From Carposina sasakii (lineage: Eukaryota; Arthropoda; Insecta; Lepidoptera; Carposinidae), in the NCBI GenBank assembly GCA_014607495.2, contig CP053160.1:14198001-14262000 (forward strand): 64,000 nt of DNA, read 5' to 3'. The position numbers were made by a program, and so were the translations under genes. How positions within the stretch are numbered: the first letter of the stretch is position 1; every line of letters starts with the position of its first letter. Below are positions 48,033 to 59,314 of this stretch, piece by piece. The notes beneath the pieces are model-generated. The model did not search any database. It worked only from the letters and a program-made list of their open reading frames with translations, and was not told the DNA's origin.

Positions 48033-48721
48033 TAGGGTTACCAGATGAAAAAATCAAAAGTCCGGAGAAAAGACCTGATTTCAATGGAAAAGTCCTGAGA
48101 TTTTATACAGCTTAAAATTTTTCTCTCAAAAACGTATTATTATCGTTTTATACACTGCGGATCTAGCTCACGCGTTGCAACTTGCATATCGCACTCGAAG
48201 CGGCGCGGCGGGCGGGGCGGGGTTGTTCGCACTCGAAGCGGCGCGGGAGGTGGGCAGCAGGCCTCCCGTACTGGGAAAATCACACTGCGGTCACCAACCC
48301 GCCTGTTACCAAAAGAGCCTTGTGGCGTGCCCTGAGGGAGGCCTACGTTCAGCAGTGGACTGCAATAGGCTGAAGAAGAGTTTGTTTCACTTGGATAAAT
48401 AAGTATAGACTTTAACGGTGTTATTACAAAAGAGCGCCTAAAGTTAGACTCGTTTTCAATCTGACATTTGACAGCAAAATGTATGGCATATCTGCCAAAT
48501 TTAGGTCATGATTAGCTAAAAATATGTTTAAATTCTTTTGTAATAACACGGTAACTGTTCAGTTGTTACCAATAGAAGATTATAGTTAGTTGGTTTAACT
48601 TTTGATTAGACATCTTTAAAAAACCTGAGATATCACGAGATTTGCAAAATCCGGCCGCAATCCTGAGAAAAGTCGAAAAATCCTGAAATCTCAGGACAAA
48701 TCCTGTGATATGGTAACCCTA
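48033..48721. mobile_element. hAT-like element with nested fragments
   Basis: Ends TAGGGTTACCAGATGAAAAA and GATATGGTAACCCTA are inverse; flanks GGCCGGTC and GGCCGGCC agree in 7 of 8 bases. Inside are an RTE 3' tail (about 48270-48375, CAGCAGTGGACTGCAATAGG), a doubled CGCACTCGAAGCGGCGCGG block and a short palindromic MITE (48415-48553; GGTGTTATTACAAAAGA against TCTTTTGTAATAACAC). Confidence 0.7.
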
Positions 48722-48982
48722 GGCCGGCCGGACGGCAAAATTGTTTATGGTTGCTATCCACCATAGAGTAAAAAGCTGTCAACAATCATCTTTCCCGTCT
48801 CAATATGAAGATTACCACCCGTGGTCAAAAGCAGCAGAGCAGGCAGAGTGCAAATGGCAAATATAATAAATAGGTAGATACGTAAATACCTATATATTGC
48901 AAGTGGAATTAATTTCAGGTGGATTAACTTTACGTTTATTTAGTTTGCGTGTGTAAAAGGCACAGATTTTTTAAGAATTATC
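48722..48982 (+). promoter_or_regulatory. boca: boca upstream region
   Basis: About 260 bp of unique sequence between the hAT-like element and the boca start codon; the promoter and 5' UTR are expected here. No clear TATA box; start site not determined. Confidence 0.35.
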
Positions 48983-51091
48983 ATGTTCCGGTCTTTATTC
49001 ATGATAGTATCATTATTTATTGCTATTACACTGTCAAAGAAGCACTTGGATGATGATAAACCGAAATGGGCTAAAAAAGATATACGTGACTTCAGTGACG
49101 CCGACATGGAACGGTAAATATTCTCGCAATAAGCTTAACTTATACATGCCCACGCCTTATTTACCTGCCTTTTAATCCCACAACTGTAAATTCCAGTTGC
49201 TATTATCGAAAGTACCAAACATGACACGCACGTTCACGTATCACTTGCATGTAACCTGTGCATTGCCGTCGCCGGCTATGATGGTCCACCCACCTGTGTA
49301 CAGTTTTCATTAGCTTAATAACCAATTTCGACTTCGTCCGTGCGCTATTCGATTATCGCGCGGTGGTGCCACCTACCGCAATAAAAAATAGCCTGTGTCC
49401 TTTCTCGGGCTCTGGATTATTTGTGTACCAAATTTCATCCAAATCGGTTCAGTAGTTTTGCCATGAAAGACAGACAAACTTACACACACACATACACACT
49501 TAGATGAAAACAAAATAGCAGCTATTTTGTTTTCACTAAGCATACACACACACACACACTTTAACATTTATAATATTAGTACAGATGTCACTCCCTCGTC
49601 TCTTTTGAAAACCAGTGCTGTTTGAATGGTAGCCATATCTTCATAGAGATTGGTCGCCTTGGCCGAAATACGATCAGAGATCATCATCATTGTCTTATAT
49701 TCCCTTTTATCCGTATTTTTTTCTTGATTTGTGTTGTCTCTGTATGTGTACATGCCAAAAGCCAAATAAACGATTATATTCTATTATTTATTGTACACAG
49801 TAAAGTTTCACAAGTTCAAAACATTTATTTATAGCCTTTTTGATCAATGGGAAGAAGACGAAGATCCACTACCAGATGATGAGTTGCCAGAGCACCTTCG
49901 TAAACCTCCAGCAATAGATTTAACTCAAATGGATATGTCTAATCCAGAAGCAGTACTGCAAGCCACAAAAAAAGGGCAAACACTTATGATGTTTGTTAAT
50001 GTAGCAAATAATCCCACTCGGGCAAGATCTGAAGAACTAACTAAGATATGGCAGTCAGGCCTTTGGAGTAATCATATACAAGCTGAAAGGTACTAAATCA
50101 CATATTAATGAAAAAGTAATCCTGATTCCAGTTGTATCACAATATATTATTTAATAATAAAGGTAGGTACTATCAAAGGTTTAGTCTAGGAATGACCGAT
50201 TCGCGAAATGACTACATTGTCTATAACTGACCAATTCTGAGAACATACAATTCTATAAATGACTGATATTTAAATTTTATGAACAGTATCATATCATACA
50301 TTCCAAATACTATCATGGATGATAATGGTGATGAATGGGAATGTCGGGGAAATCCTCAAAAATGTAAAAATTTAAATGTAAAATTTGTCTAAATCAAAAA
50401 GAACTCATATTTTTTTATTTATATTACCTACATGTTTTCGTCATTTTTTAATTAAAACATAAACTATTTGAAAACTATAAATTACCAATCCTTTCATAGC
50501 ATTTTATTTACCATATTCCTATTCAAACTACTTACTGTTAATAAAATTAAAAATTCAGTCACTTGTAGAATTGGTGTTTTGTAGAATCAGTCATTTATAG
50601 AATTGTACATTCCAAGAATTGGTCAATTATAGACCACTAGTGGACGCCCGCGACTCCGTCCGCGTGGACTGCAAAAAAAAACAAAATGTTGATATAAACC
50701 CGATTAAAATATTTATATGATATTTTTTCGAAATAAAAAGTAGCCTATGTTCTGTCTCAGGGTCTAAAGATTGTCTGTACCAAATTTCATCATCGGTTGC
50801 GAGGTTTAGCGTAACAGACAGACAGACAGAGTTACTTTCGCATGTAGTCATTTCACAAATCGGTTATTCCTAGACTAAACCCTATCAAAGGTGTATAATT
50901 AATTATTATGTTTCAGATATTTGATTGATGATGACAGAGCAATTTTTATGTTTAAAGATGGATCCCAAGCATGGGCTGCTAAAGAATATCTTTTAGAGCA
51001 AAATGAGTTGAAAGACATTCAACTAGAAAGTCAAACTTATCCTGGTAAAAATGCAGATGTTAGAAATACAGCAGTCAGAGATGAATTGTAA
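48983..51091 (+). CDS. boca: Boca/MESD, ER chaperone for LDL-receptor-family proteins
   Basis: Boca (MESD in vertebrates) folds the beta-propeller/EGF modules of LDL-receptor family members such as Arrow/LRP6 and Yolkless in the ER, and so is needed for Wingless signalling and yolk uptake. Exons 48983-49113, 49835-50089 and 50917-51091 give 186 residues, close to the usual length for the insect protein. Junctions CG|GTAAAT, TTTATAG|C, AG|GTACTA and TTTCAG|A keep phase. The protein has a short signal peptide (MFRSLFMIVSLFIAITLS), then the conserved KKDIRDFSDADMERLFDQWE and LPDDELPEHLRKPP, the core KKGQTLMMFVNVA and FKDGSQAWAAKEYLLEQ, and the ER-retrieval tail RDEL before TAA. Intron 2 holds a repeat fragment. 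The gene is convergent with RPA2. Confidence 0.96.
49376..49590. repeat. short lepidopteran repeat with CA tracts in boca intron 1
   Basis: Contains TACCAAATTTCATCCAAATC, GACAGACAAACTTACACACA, two (CA)n runs and TTTATAATATTAGTACAGA, the common 3' boundary of a widespread lepidopteran repeat. Confidence 0.6.
50633..50876. repeat. dispersed repeat in boca intron 2
   Basis: Starts AGTGGACGCCCGCGACTCCG and includes AAAAGTAGCCTATGTTC, CCAAATTTCATCATCGG and AGACAGACAGAGTTACTTTC; this is the same family end as at 20407-20445 and 25995-26031, here in the opposite orientation. It is flanked by GACCATTCT/TTCCTAGACTAAACC blocks that recur on both sides (50186 and 50868). Confidence 0.65.
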
Positions 51092-51481
51092 ACTTTTAGT
51101 TAAAGGAACCTAGCTGAGTCAGATCTGAACAAAATGATTTTATACATTTTGGTGCATATTGGGAAACTAAAAAACTTGTTCAGATGGTTTGTCAGTGTCC
51201 TCTTGGGAGTCTACTGATAAAACTGGGCAGTCAAAGGTGAAACAAATAACTTGCATTTATTTTAAGATATTGTTTTGAACAATATATTTCGTATCTAAGT
51301 GCATTAAACAGATATTTTTATATTAAAAGACTGACCTGGAAACTATGTTTTTATTTAGTAAAAAAATATGTGACTTTATTTGTAGATCTTGTATCATAAA
51401 ATATAGTGTACATTTATGCCCAATTACTAGTGATCTTAATTTAATTTCTAATCTTGCACTGCAAAATTAAGAAAGTTTCAA

Positions 51482-51487
51482 TTTATT
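51482..51487 (-). terminator. RPA2: RPA2 poly(A) signal
   Basis: AATAAA on the minus strand, 36 bp beyond the RPA2 stop codon. The boca stop is 391 bp away on the other side, so the two 3' ends face each other closely. Confidence 0.6.
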
Positions 51488-51522
51488 ACAATTTATAGGG
51501 TAACCTGTGTATAATGGAATGT

Positions 51523-52865
51523 TTAAAATGCATCAGTTGCTCGGAAATGTTCTTCATCAATAGTTGAATAAATATGGCCCTCTCCACACATCCATTCCAA
51601 AATATTTCTGAAATTAAGATAATTATTTAAAGTCACAACAAAAACCAATATTTTTTTTTGTAATTTTTAAAATACTCACTCAAATTCTACTTGAGACATT
51701 TTATCTTTCAATGTTGCATACATGTCCTGTTTACTAATTCCTTGTTCCAAAGTTGATGCTCTAATAAGGTTGAACACCAACATTTGACGGGGATTTAGTC
51801 CATTTACAGATCCACCATTTTCTCCCATACCAACCATTGAATTTGCAGGAAGACCACTAGTGAATACAGGGTTGTTAGCGACCTTTTCCTAAATATAAGA
51901 ATTAAGTTAATTAGTCAGCCAACACTTTCTGCGTTTTGACATTGAAATGTATAGAATTGTACCTTTCTAGAATCTGCCTCCATTTTAACTTTATTATTTA
52001 TACACTGTAAATAGTGGCAGGTTATGGCATTTACATCTGTTACTGGAATTATTTTGAAGATCATTAACACTTTTTTTCCTTTGTTTGTTTTGATATTTCC
52101 ATAGATCTGTATATAATCATTGACATTTACTTTTGAAGATTTTTCCTGTAAGGGGTTAGTGGATGAGTTAAAACTATTTATTATTTATATATCAACTACC
52201 TTTACTTGGCAATAATCAATAATCTAAATTATAGAGTTGATATAAAACTTAATAAAACAGAGTTTTGTAACTTTTCACAAATTAGGTTAAAAGAAGTTGC
52301 ACTGATACTACAGGAACTTTAATTTACTAATGCTGCATGTGAGCTGTAGATCCTGTATACTTACATCTTCATCCATAGCTTCTTGGTCTAACCACAACAC
52401 AGCTCTCATTCTTCCAGTTATATCTTGTATTGTATATGTGATTTTGGTACTCTGCATCCTGATGTTCCTTACTCTAGCAACTAAGGACACTATTTGAATC
52501 TCAGTTCCCCAGATTTTTAAACCATCATCACCACAATGCAGTGCTTGTTTAATTACAATAGGAGCCGTGCGAGAAGCTCGTCTACCCTGTAAAATCAAGT
52601 TGGTTGGTAAGTCTTCAATAAGCCTACCTACAATAAGTTATATTTTGAATAGCCCAGGAAACTCTATAAATTACATTATTTATGGATTAGTTACCGTTTT
52701 TTGTGGTTGGTTAGGAGTATTAACATTATTACCAAATTGGTTAGGTGAATTGAAGAATCCACCACCCGCTGCGGATTTATCTAAAACAAAAGTAATGATT
52801 TACAAAAATGGAAGTAAATGGGATTTATACAGTTTCATACAAAATCTTAACATACCGTCCCACAT
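51523..52865 (-). CDS. RPA2: replication protein A 32-kDa subunit
   Basis: RPA2 is the middle subunit of the trimeric single-strand DNA-binding complex used in replication, repair and checkpoint signalling. Six exons (52856-52865, 52695-52780, 52365-52586, 51963-52145, 51680-51888, 51523-51607) give 264 residues, the usual size. Exon 1 encodes only MWD plus one base. The protein has the expected order: a short G/N/Q/S-rich N-terminus (AAGGGFFNSPNQFGNN), the OB fold (IVSLVARVRNIRMQSTKITY, YTIQDITGRMRAVLWLDQEA, VNDYIQIYGNIKTNKGKKVL), and a C-terminal winged helix (NPRQMLVFNLIR to CGEGHIYSTIDEEHFRATDA). All junctions are GT-AG with matching phase. It shares a 300-bp divergent promoter with Sas-6. 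Confidence 0.96.
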
Positions 52866-53165
52866 AATTATAGGTATTTCAAATGAGATAAATGCGAACA
52901 AAATAAAATACAAAGAAATCGCGTTATGTAGCGCGCGTAATTTTTTTTTAATTATTATTTTTTTGTTTATCCCGAAGGAAAGACAAGGGGAACTAGGCCC
53001 ATAACATGAACTAAAGACAATGGCTGTATGGGCTTAGTTCCCCTTGCCTTTCCTTCGGGATAAACTAAAAAAAAAAATGAAAGTTCTATTTTGTTTTTTT
53101 GTTTGATTTTTTCTTCTTACTATCGTTAATTTTATTAAGTTATTTTAAAATTCCCAGACGTTAAT
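52866..53165. promoter_or_regulatory. shared divergent promoter of RPA2 and Sas-6, with an inverted repeat
   Basis: The two start codons are 300 bp apart in opposite directions. The interval contains arms at 52965-53003 and 53027-53065, 39 bp each with two mismatches, around a 23-bp spacer. Each arm is the GTTTATCCCGAAGGAAAG end of the repeat family seen at 35807 and 40500. Pairing two cell-cycle genes on one promoter fits co-expression in S phase, which is inference. Confidence 0.6.
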
Positions 53166-56100
53166 ATGACGCATAGAACATTTCATAAAGGGAAGTACTA
53201 CGTAACTTTTAAACGTGGATTTGATGATTGTAAAAAGGACATTACCATAGCAGTGGAGAAATTTTTTGAAAATGATGCGTTGGTTTGTTTCCTACTTTGC
53301 TTACTATTTGTTTATTGTAATTTTACATGTACATATCTGCAATATCCCTTTATACTTTGAATATCCCTCTACCTGTATATTAAGATACAGTATCAATGAG
53401 ATGTTTAGTAAAAAGACAGGAACAGACGAACATCCACCGCCAACTAAACTAAGTTTAGCTTAGCTAACATCATGTTTATTACTCTAGTTTTTCATACATG
53501 TGTACTGCGCGGTGGACGATCGTGTTTATATTCACAGTTTGAATACAGATTTATATCAAGTAATAATAACCAACATTGCTCTTTTCAAAAAATATAATTT
53601 ATATAAACTCCAATGTTTCCTAAAGTTGAGATTGATTATAAATTAGAGGAAAGTCAAAACTAGTTTGACATTTCGTAGTGGTGGTACAAAGCCTTATTGC
53701 CTGACATGCTCGTTGCGATTGCATTACACTGTGTAATGTCAGTTCGTAATGAATGACCTTTACAAATAGGAATTATTTTTTAATAGAATTGTTTACCTAT
53801 TACAGAAAATAACATTGTCTGATGAAGAAGACCCCATGTTTCTTTGCAATATAATTGTTACTCGCTGTGACTATGAAGACCTGAAAAAACAGCAAGGATT
53901 ACTTATAGATTTTGATAATTTTCCTTCTCAATTGGTTAGGCTTCTTGAACAATGTGCTTCTAACAACATGTCAGTATTTATTCTAAATCAATCATCAGAT
54001 ACATTAGAATATAAAAAAAAAAATTATAATAATTTAATGTTAATATTTAATATTACTAAATAACCAATACTTTTCCAGGTTTCTGATAATGCAAATGTCT
54101 AATCCACTTGTATATTATTTTGAAATAGTAGAACATAATGAATTTAAGAGACTTGTCCATTTGTCCTTGAAAACTGGGCCAGGCAATGATAATGATGTTA
54201 AACAACATATGGCCGATAGCATATTAAATTTAAAGGTATGTTGAAGTATTTCACCCCAATAACTTGATTATTTTAGTTTAAACTAGTGGATGCCCGCAAC
54301 TCCGTCTGCATGTACTGCAGAAACTGTTGAAATTTTCCAGGATGAAAACATTTTTCCGGGATAAAAAGGAGCCTATATGTTAAATGGGACCTGTTACAAT
54401 ATATTCTTGAAAACTGCATCGAAATCGGTTCAGCCGTTTCTGAGATTAGCCTGCACAAACATTGATCCATTACAATTTTATTAGATGTATAGATAGATAT
54501 AAAAGATTGAATAGATTTATGGTAATACAGAATTTTCACTGGTGAAATTGTATTATAAATGAAATTGTATTAGGCGTTACAATTTGGAAGTTCAAACATT
54601 CAATATGGGTTCACACTAGGGCCCAGTGGTGGGGAACCCATAGTGGATGTTTGGTGTCAATATCCGCGGATACAGATACAGATCTTAACTTTCTTACGCA
54701 GTCTGTGTCAGTGCGCGCGACAGATAGGTACCTACCTAATTTAAAAAAATCATTTAATTCTAATTTAAAATATTACGAAGATAAGAAGATCTAAGTTTTG
54801 TTTTCTTAGAAAAAGGTGATCTTATAACTTATACTTATACATAATATCAATTTCATTAAGAAGATAGTTGATTGAGCACCTTTGAGTTTATATATACCTA
54901 TATATAGTATAGCTCAAAGGTGTATTTTATATTTATTGTAACTAACTACTGTTAAGTTTGCAACATAAAGGAGCCAAATATACAGGGTGAAAATAACAGC
55001 CAGGCAAATATTGATATACCAAATTCAGAAATTCAGACCATGATACTGAGCCGATACTTACACCCATTGATAATTTAATATTTCATAATTATATGTTTTA
55101 TTTACTCCAGAAAACTCTTGCCACCGTAAAGAGTTCTGCAGCAAGTAGTGAAGTGGTATGGAATGACAAGTGCCTGAACATGGAGCGCAAGATAATGGAC
55201 CTAACACATGCTGTATCTAAAATGGAAGAGGATAAAATTAGAAGGGACACTGAATTCCAAGAACTTATAAAACAAGAAAAAGAAAGATTGAATCAGGTAT
55301 AAATATACATATTGATAGACATGTCTGTGAGTCTGTGTTCCAGAAATGGGGTAGCCAGAACTGCAGGATCAAACGGGATATCCCATAGCCACGTTTGTTA
55401 ATGATCAGTGACAAGTTTCTAGCTTATTGCCTGGGAGAATGCCCAAGTTCCTTAGCACAATATTTTTTATCATATTTTAATCTAATTAGTGCATTTTTAT
55501 TTTTGTTTTTGCAACTAGCAATTTTTTTTTATTATTTTCTGTATAATAATTAACAGGATAGATTACAATGGCAGAGGAATTCGGAAATGACAACAAAAGC
55601 TCAGATCACAAGCTCTCAAGAGATATTGACTAGAAAAGATAAGCAAATAGAGGAATTGAATGCCTTATGTAAACAATTAAGGGAAAACACAAAACAATTA
55701 GAAAACCAATTAAGGTGAGTTTTATATAATTTAATTACATACAAATGTATACAGGTTGCAGACCAAGAGCTAAGCAAAGTTAGTAGTGCTAAGCTAAACT
55801 AAGGTTAGCGGCTAACCTTAGTTTAGCTTAGCCCGCATGGTTGACATAGTTTTTCCATACTTATGTGCAGACTGCAAACTATGCGAATAAGTATGGAAAA
55901 CTGTGTCAGCTATGAGAGCTGAGCTAAAATAACTTGGCTTAGCTCTTGGTCTGCAACCAGCATTACGCAGGTGCTAGCTCTTCACCTTAGAGTATTTCCC
56001 TCACTTCCTTAGTCATTGTTTACAACATGCACTGAAGATGATGCATGCATGTATGTATTTTATTGAATCTCAGGATTTCTAGACTGTTTTATGTTCAAAA

Positions 56101-59100
56101 ACAAAATGAGGTTAATCACAGTTGTTAATATTTTATCCTATATATTTTACATTGTAATATTTCTAAATTAAGATAATAACTTTCAGTGATAAAATGCAAA
56201 GACTCAACCTCTTAGAAAAAGAAGTACAAAAGGCACATATAGAAGTGGCAACATTGCAAGCTAAGAATACTACATTGGACAGGGACATTTTGGAAAAAGA
56301 AAAGCAAATAAGCCATTTAAGTTCTCAGAATAATTATTTAGAGAAGGTAATATATTTTTTGTTTTTTGGCTATTTCATTATTTACTTAAATAGATATCAG
56401 CACATAAGGTACCGTAATATGGGGTCTCACTAAATTAATAATAATGATACTTTTTTTTTCAGGTTTTAAAAGATAATTCTGATAATATAAAGGAATTAAA
56501 TAGTTCATTGCAAGGAGCGAGGAGAGAAAAGGTAATTTTGTAGGTATTCTCCTCTGACAAGATTAATGGATACCTACAACAAATTATCCAAATCAGTAAA
56601 CATTGATATAACTGGTGATCGTGCAAATGTTTTTAAGCATAAAGTTTTTCAATCTATTAATACAGTTTAATCCATGCTTATGTTTTAATACGCTTCATTG
56701 CTTAAATAATGGTTAAATAGTTTTACTTCATTTATTGTAAAAGTTGTGCTAGCCTGTAATTGTGGTACATAATATTGTCGTGTGCTCCTGTCCAACTTGT
56801 ATCTTAACAGAACTGTTATGTATTATGTTGGTTTTCTATTTTAATAAATAAAATAAAAATAAAATAAATGACTCCCTACATGTTATTTAAAACAAAATGA
56901 GTTCAGTATGTATTTTTTTCTTTTTCAGTTAAATTTAGAAGAACGTTTGGCAACCAGTGAGTCGTTAGCTAATAAAAATAATTTGGCAGCCAATACAAGT
57001 GCAGAACAATTGTTAAAAGCAAATCAGATAATATCAAAGCAAAACTCTGAACTCATAGAAACCAAGGATAAGGTAACTGTGTTATTAGATATTTATGTGC
57101 AGTTTAATACATACACACATATACACACAACTGTTTTCCTGAAATGGGGTAGCCAGAACTGCAGGATCATTAAGGAGATACCACAGCCACGTTTAGTAAA
57201 GTTGGGCTACATGTAAATGTAAATGATTGGTGATAAGTTTCTAGCTTATCGACTTGATGTATCATGATAGTAAAGCTTTGAATGGGCACAGGGATTTCAT
57301 TATTTCTAGCAAACTAAAGGGTTCTTCACACAGAGCGCATCGGCAAATGCAACGAAGCACCCCTTTTAAATCGTGTTCAGTGTGACGTGATAGGCAGTGT
57401 GTAAGAAAATGTGTATTTTCTTGTATGTGTATACAATGTGCTGTGCTGCCTTCAGTGAGCTGAATTAAAACTTTCGTGAGTGCGCGTTCAAGCAGCACTG
57501 CTTCTATACCACGTTCTGTGGCTGAAACCTTAATGACATCTGTGTAGATAGTCTTGTACAACTGCATACTTATTTCAGTTACTATGTCGCACTGCTATAG
57601 TATTGGAACAGGAAAAAGTAATTGAACACAGTAATCAGGAGATTGAAATGTTAAAATCCCGTATATTAGAATCCAAAAATGAAATGGATAAAGTGAAACT
57701 TGAATTGGACAGTATGAGAGAAAAATATGAGAATTATGAGAAAACTTTAAGGGATAAAGAGGAGACAATAAAGAATAATAACATGGGTGAGTAAGAGCTT
57801 ATATTATTTATGGGGTCAGCGCAATGTGGTTGGCTTTTTTCTTGTTTATTGCCAAGGGTCTGGCGTTAGTTTGAGTGCCGGCTGCCTGCCTGACGCCAAT
57901 TCTCCTCGGGTATAGCGAAGTGACAATTTTAGAATATTAAAATTCGTACATGAAATAAATGTACCTACTGTTCTATGAGTCACTATTATAAGCACGACAT
58001 AACAAAATGGGGTATTATAAGCACGACATAACAAAATGGGGTAGTTTTCTATGGTTGAATCTTAATAACATCTTATTCTTATCAGAATAATCAAAATCAT
58101 ATCTATCTGTAAAATTACAAATTGATTGTGTCCAAATGAGGTAGTAATAAGCCTTCAAACCTGCATCCTTTACAGCAAATTTTGTTTTGTGACCATATTT
58201 ATAAACGCAATATTTAATACAGCCATAGAGGAATATATAGCTGTAGAACAAAAGTTCTTTTACGCGCATACAAAAGTTGCTTAATGAGTGACGTCACGTC
58301 GTGGTATGGAGCGTTTTTGCCAAGTGCCTAGCGAAGTTTTTCTTTGGCAAATGTTTCTTTTATTTTATGACCTTTGATAAAAATACAAATAAAAAAACTG
58401 TAAACGACCCTATTATATCAAATTAAGCATTGACTAGCTTAAACAATATGTACCTACTTTTTTTTAAAGTAAGGCCCATAATCTCCAGTATTTGCTCCCA
58501 TAATTTTCAGTAATACAATGGCTACATAAAAAAATTGAAGAAACCTGTCCTCCAACTGATATGCCGCCAAATAAACAGAGGCTAGGGATACAAACAGCAT
58601 CAAGCTCCACACCGTACTTGAGGCCCAGAAATAGCCATGAGAATTCATCACAAGCTATTTCGGAAGAATCTATCAATTTTTATGCAACATCTAAAGTGTA
58701 AGTAAAATGGTAACAATTGCAGAAATAACGTCGCCAAAAAGAGATGGTAAAATTCGTAATACGAGTTAAGTGACCCGATAGCTCAGTTGGTTAGAGCGAT
58801 GCACGGAATGCGAGAGGTCGTGAGTTCAAATCTCACACGGGTGATTTTTTTTCATTTTCTTATTATATATATTTTATAATTGAAGTCTTCGTCTTCAGCC
58901 TATTGCAGTCCATTGCTGGACGTAGGGCTTTCCCAGGGCACGCCACAAGGCTACTGCCATTATGGGGGTTTTCGCCCATTGTCACCACGCTGGGTAGGCG
59001 GGTTGGTGACCGCAGTTTGTAATTTGAACTATTTTGTCAACTACTATGTTGAACTATTTAGTTTGTATTTTGTCAGCACGGGAGTCACTTCTGCCCGCCC

Positions 59101-59314
59101 CCCGGAAACCCTTAATCGCCTCGTACGATACTTACTCTACTCTGCCGGCACCACGCGACATAAAATATATTGTTGTACATAACATAACATTTTTCTTATA
59201 TTTACAGTTCTAGCCTCGAGGATAGCTCGCAACCTGATATTGAAGAAAACAATGGTAAAGTTGGCTTAGATCCAAAGTATTTGAAACCTACTGAAGAACA
59301 AAATGTTGTTGGAG
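53166..59314 (+). CDS. Sas-6: SAS-6, centriole cartwheel protein (last exon not found)
   Basis: SAS-6 oligomerises through its globular head and long coiled coil to form the nine-fold cartwheel that starts centriole duplication. Ten exons: 53166-53282, 53806-53969, 54079-54235, 55111-55296, 55557-55714, 56187-56346, 56463-56531, 56929-57072, 57579-57790 and 59208-59314, about 491 residues so far, all phases consistent. The head includes KITLSDEEDPMFLCNIIVTR and LKKQQGLLIDFDNFPSQLVR, and the PISA-type region YYFEIVEHNEFKRLVHLSLK. From exon 4 to 9 the protein is a heptad-rich coiled coil (for example AEQLLKANQIISKQNSELIE). Exon 10 contains the tail motif GLDPKYLKPTEEQ. Exon 9 uses the GTAAGA donor after GGTGA; the nearer GTGAGT would end the protein early in exon 10. 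Exon 1 uses a less usual GTTTGT donor. Exon 10 ends in phase 1 at GTAAGT, so at least one more exon follows. Confidence 0.94.
54283..54500. repeat. dispersed repeat fragment in Sas-6 intron 3
   Basis: Starts ACTAGTGGATGCCCGCAACT and carries ATATATTCTTGAAAACTGCA and GAAATCGGTTCAGCCGTTTC; same family as 20121-20460, opposite orientation. Confidence 0.6.
54640..54975. repeat. interspersed repeat in Sas-6 intron 3
   Basis: Inverse partner of 22450-22680 (TATCCGCGGATA, TCTTAACTTTCTTACGCAGT, then GCAACATAAAGGAGCC). A piece of the GGGCCC-ended MITE precedes it at 54556-54640. Confidence 0.55.
55754..55958. mobile_element. compound-hairpin MITE in Sas-6 intron 5
   Basis: Outer arms GGTTGCAGACCAAGAGCTAA and TTAGCTCTTGGTCTGCAACC are perfect inverses. 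Inside are two more perfect or near-perfect palindromes, one around TAGCGGCTA (AAACTAAGGTTAGCG against CTAACCTTAGTTT) and one of CATAGTTTTTCCATACTTAT type mirrored 30 bases later. About 205 bp, non-coding. Confidence 0.8.
57795..58450. other. Sas-6 intron 9, first part
   Basis: AT-rich intron. A 29-bp unit containing AAGCACGACATAACAAAATG is directly repeated at 57983-58042. No further element assigned. Confidence 0.5.
58454..58648 (-). CDS. small predicted two-helix membrane protein, unknown
   Basis: A 64-codon frame beginning MNSHGYFWASSTVWSLMLFV and ending YGPYFKKK. It has two hydrophobic stretches (about residues 9-31 and 36-52) separated by the charged QLEDR, and a basic tail, which reads like a genuine small membrane protein rather than random sequence. 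An in-frame stop lies just upstream, fixing the ATG at 58648. AATAAA on the minus strand at 58359-58364 is a plausible poly(A) signal. It is nested in Sas-6 intron 9 on the opposite strand. I do not recognise the family, and a spliced gene with further exons is possible. Confidence 0.45.
   Translation of the reverse strand: MNSHGYFWASSTVWSLMLFVSLASVYLAAYQLEDRFLQFFYVAIVLLKIMGANTGDYGPYFKKK
58772..58844 (+). tRNA. tRNA-like gene or tRNA-derived pseudogene
   Basis: A D-arm GCTCAGTTGGTTAGAGC and T-arm GTGAGTTCAAATCTCAC fold well. TAGCTCAGTTGG fits the Pol III A box exactly and GAGTTCAAATCTC is a fair B box. An ACCCG/CGGGT acceptor stem is present and a T7-8 terminator follows at 58845. The anticodon arm (ATGCACGGAATGCGAGA) does not pair well and lacks U33, so a working tRNA is doubtful; a tRNA-derived SINE head or pseudogene is more likely. 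Confidence 0.5.
58890..59000 (-). mobile_element. RTE LINE 3' tail
   Basis: Contains CAGCCTATTGCAGTCCATTG and GGGCACGCCACAAGGC, the inverse of the tail seen at 48300-48375. It follows the tRNA-like unit by about 50 bp. Confidence 0.65.

Noticed and set aside
57579..57786. GTGAGT donor at 57787 for Sas-6 exon 9
   Set aside because: It would place exon 10 in a frame that stops after about 20 codons; the GTAAGA donor five bases on keeps exon 10 open with the GLDPKYL tail.
58772..58844. Functional tRNA-Phe (GAA at the anticodon position)
   Set aside because: The anticodon stem does not pair and position 33 is G instead of T, so it is kept only as tRNA-like.
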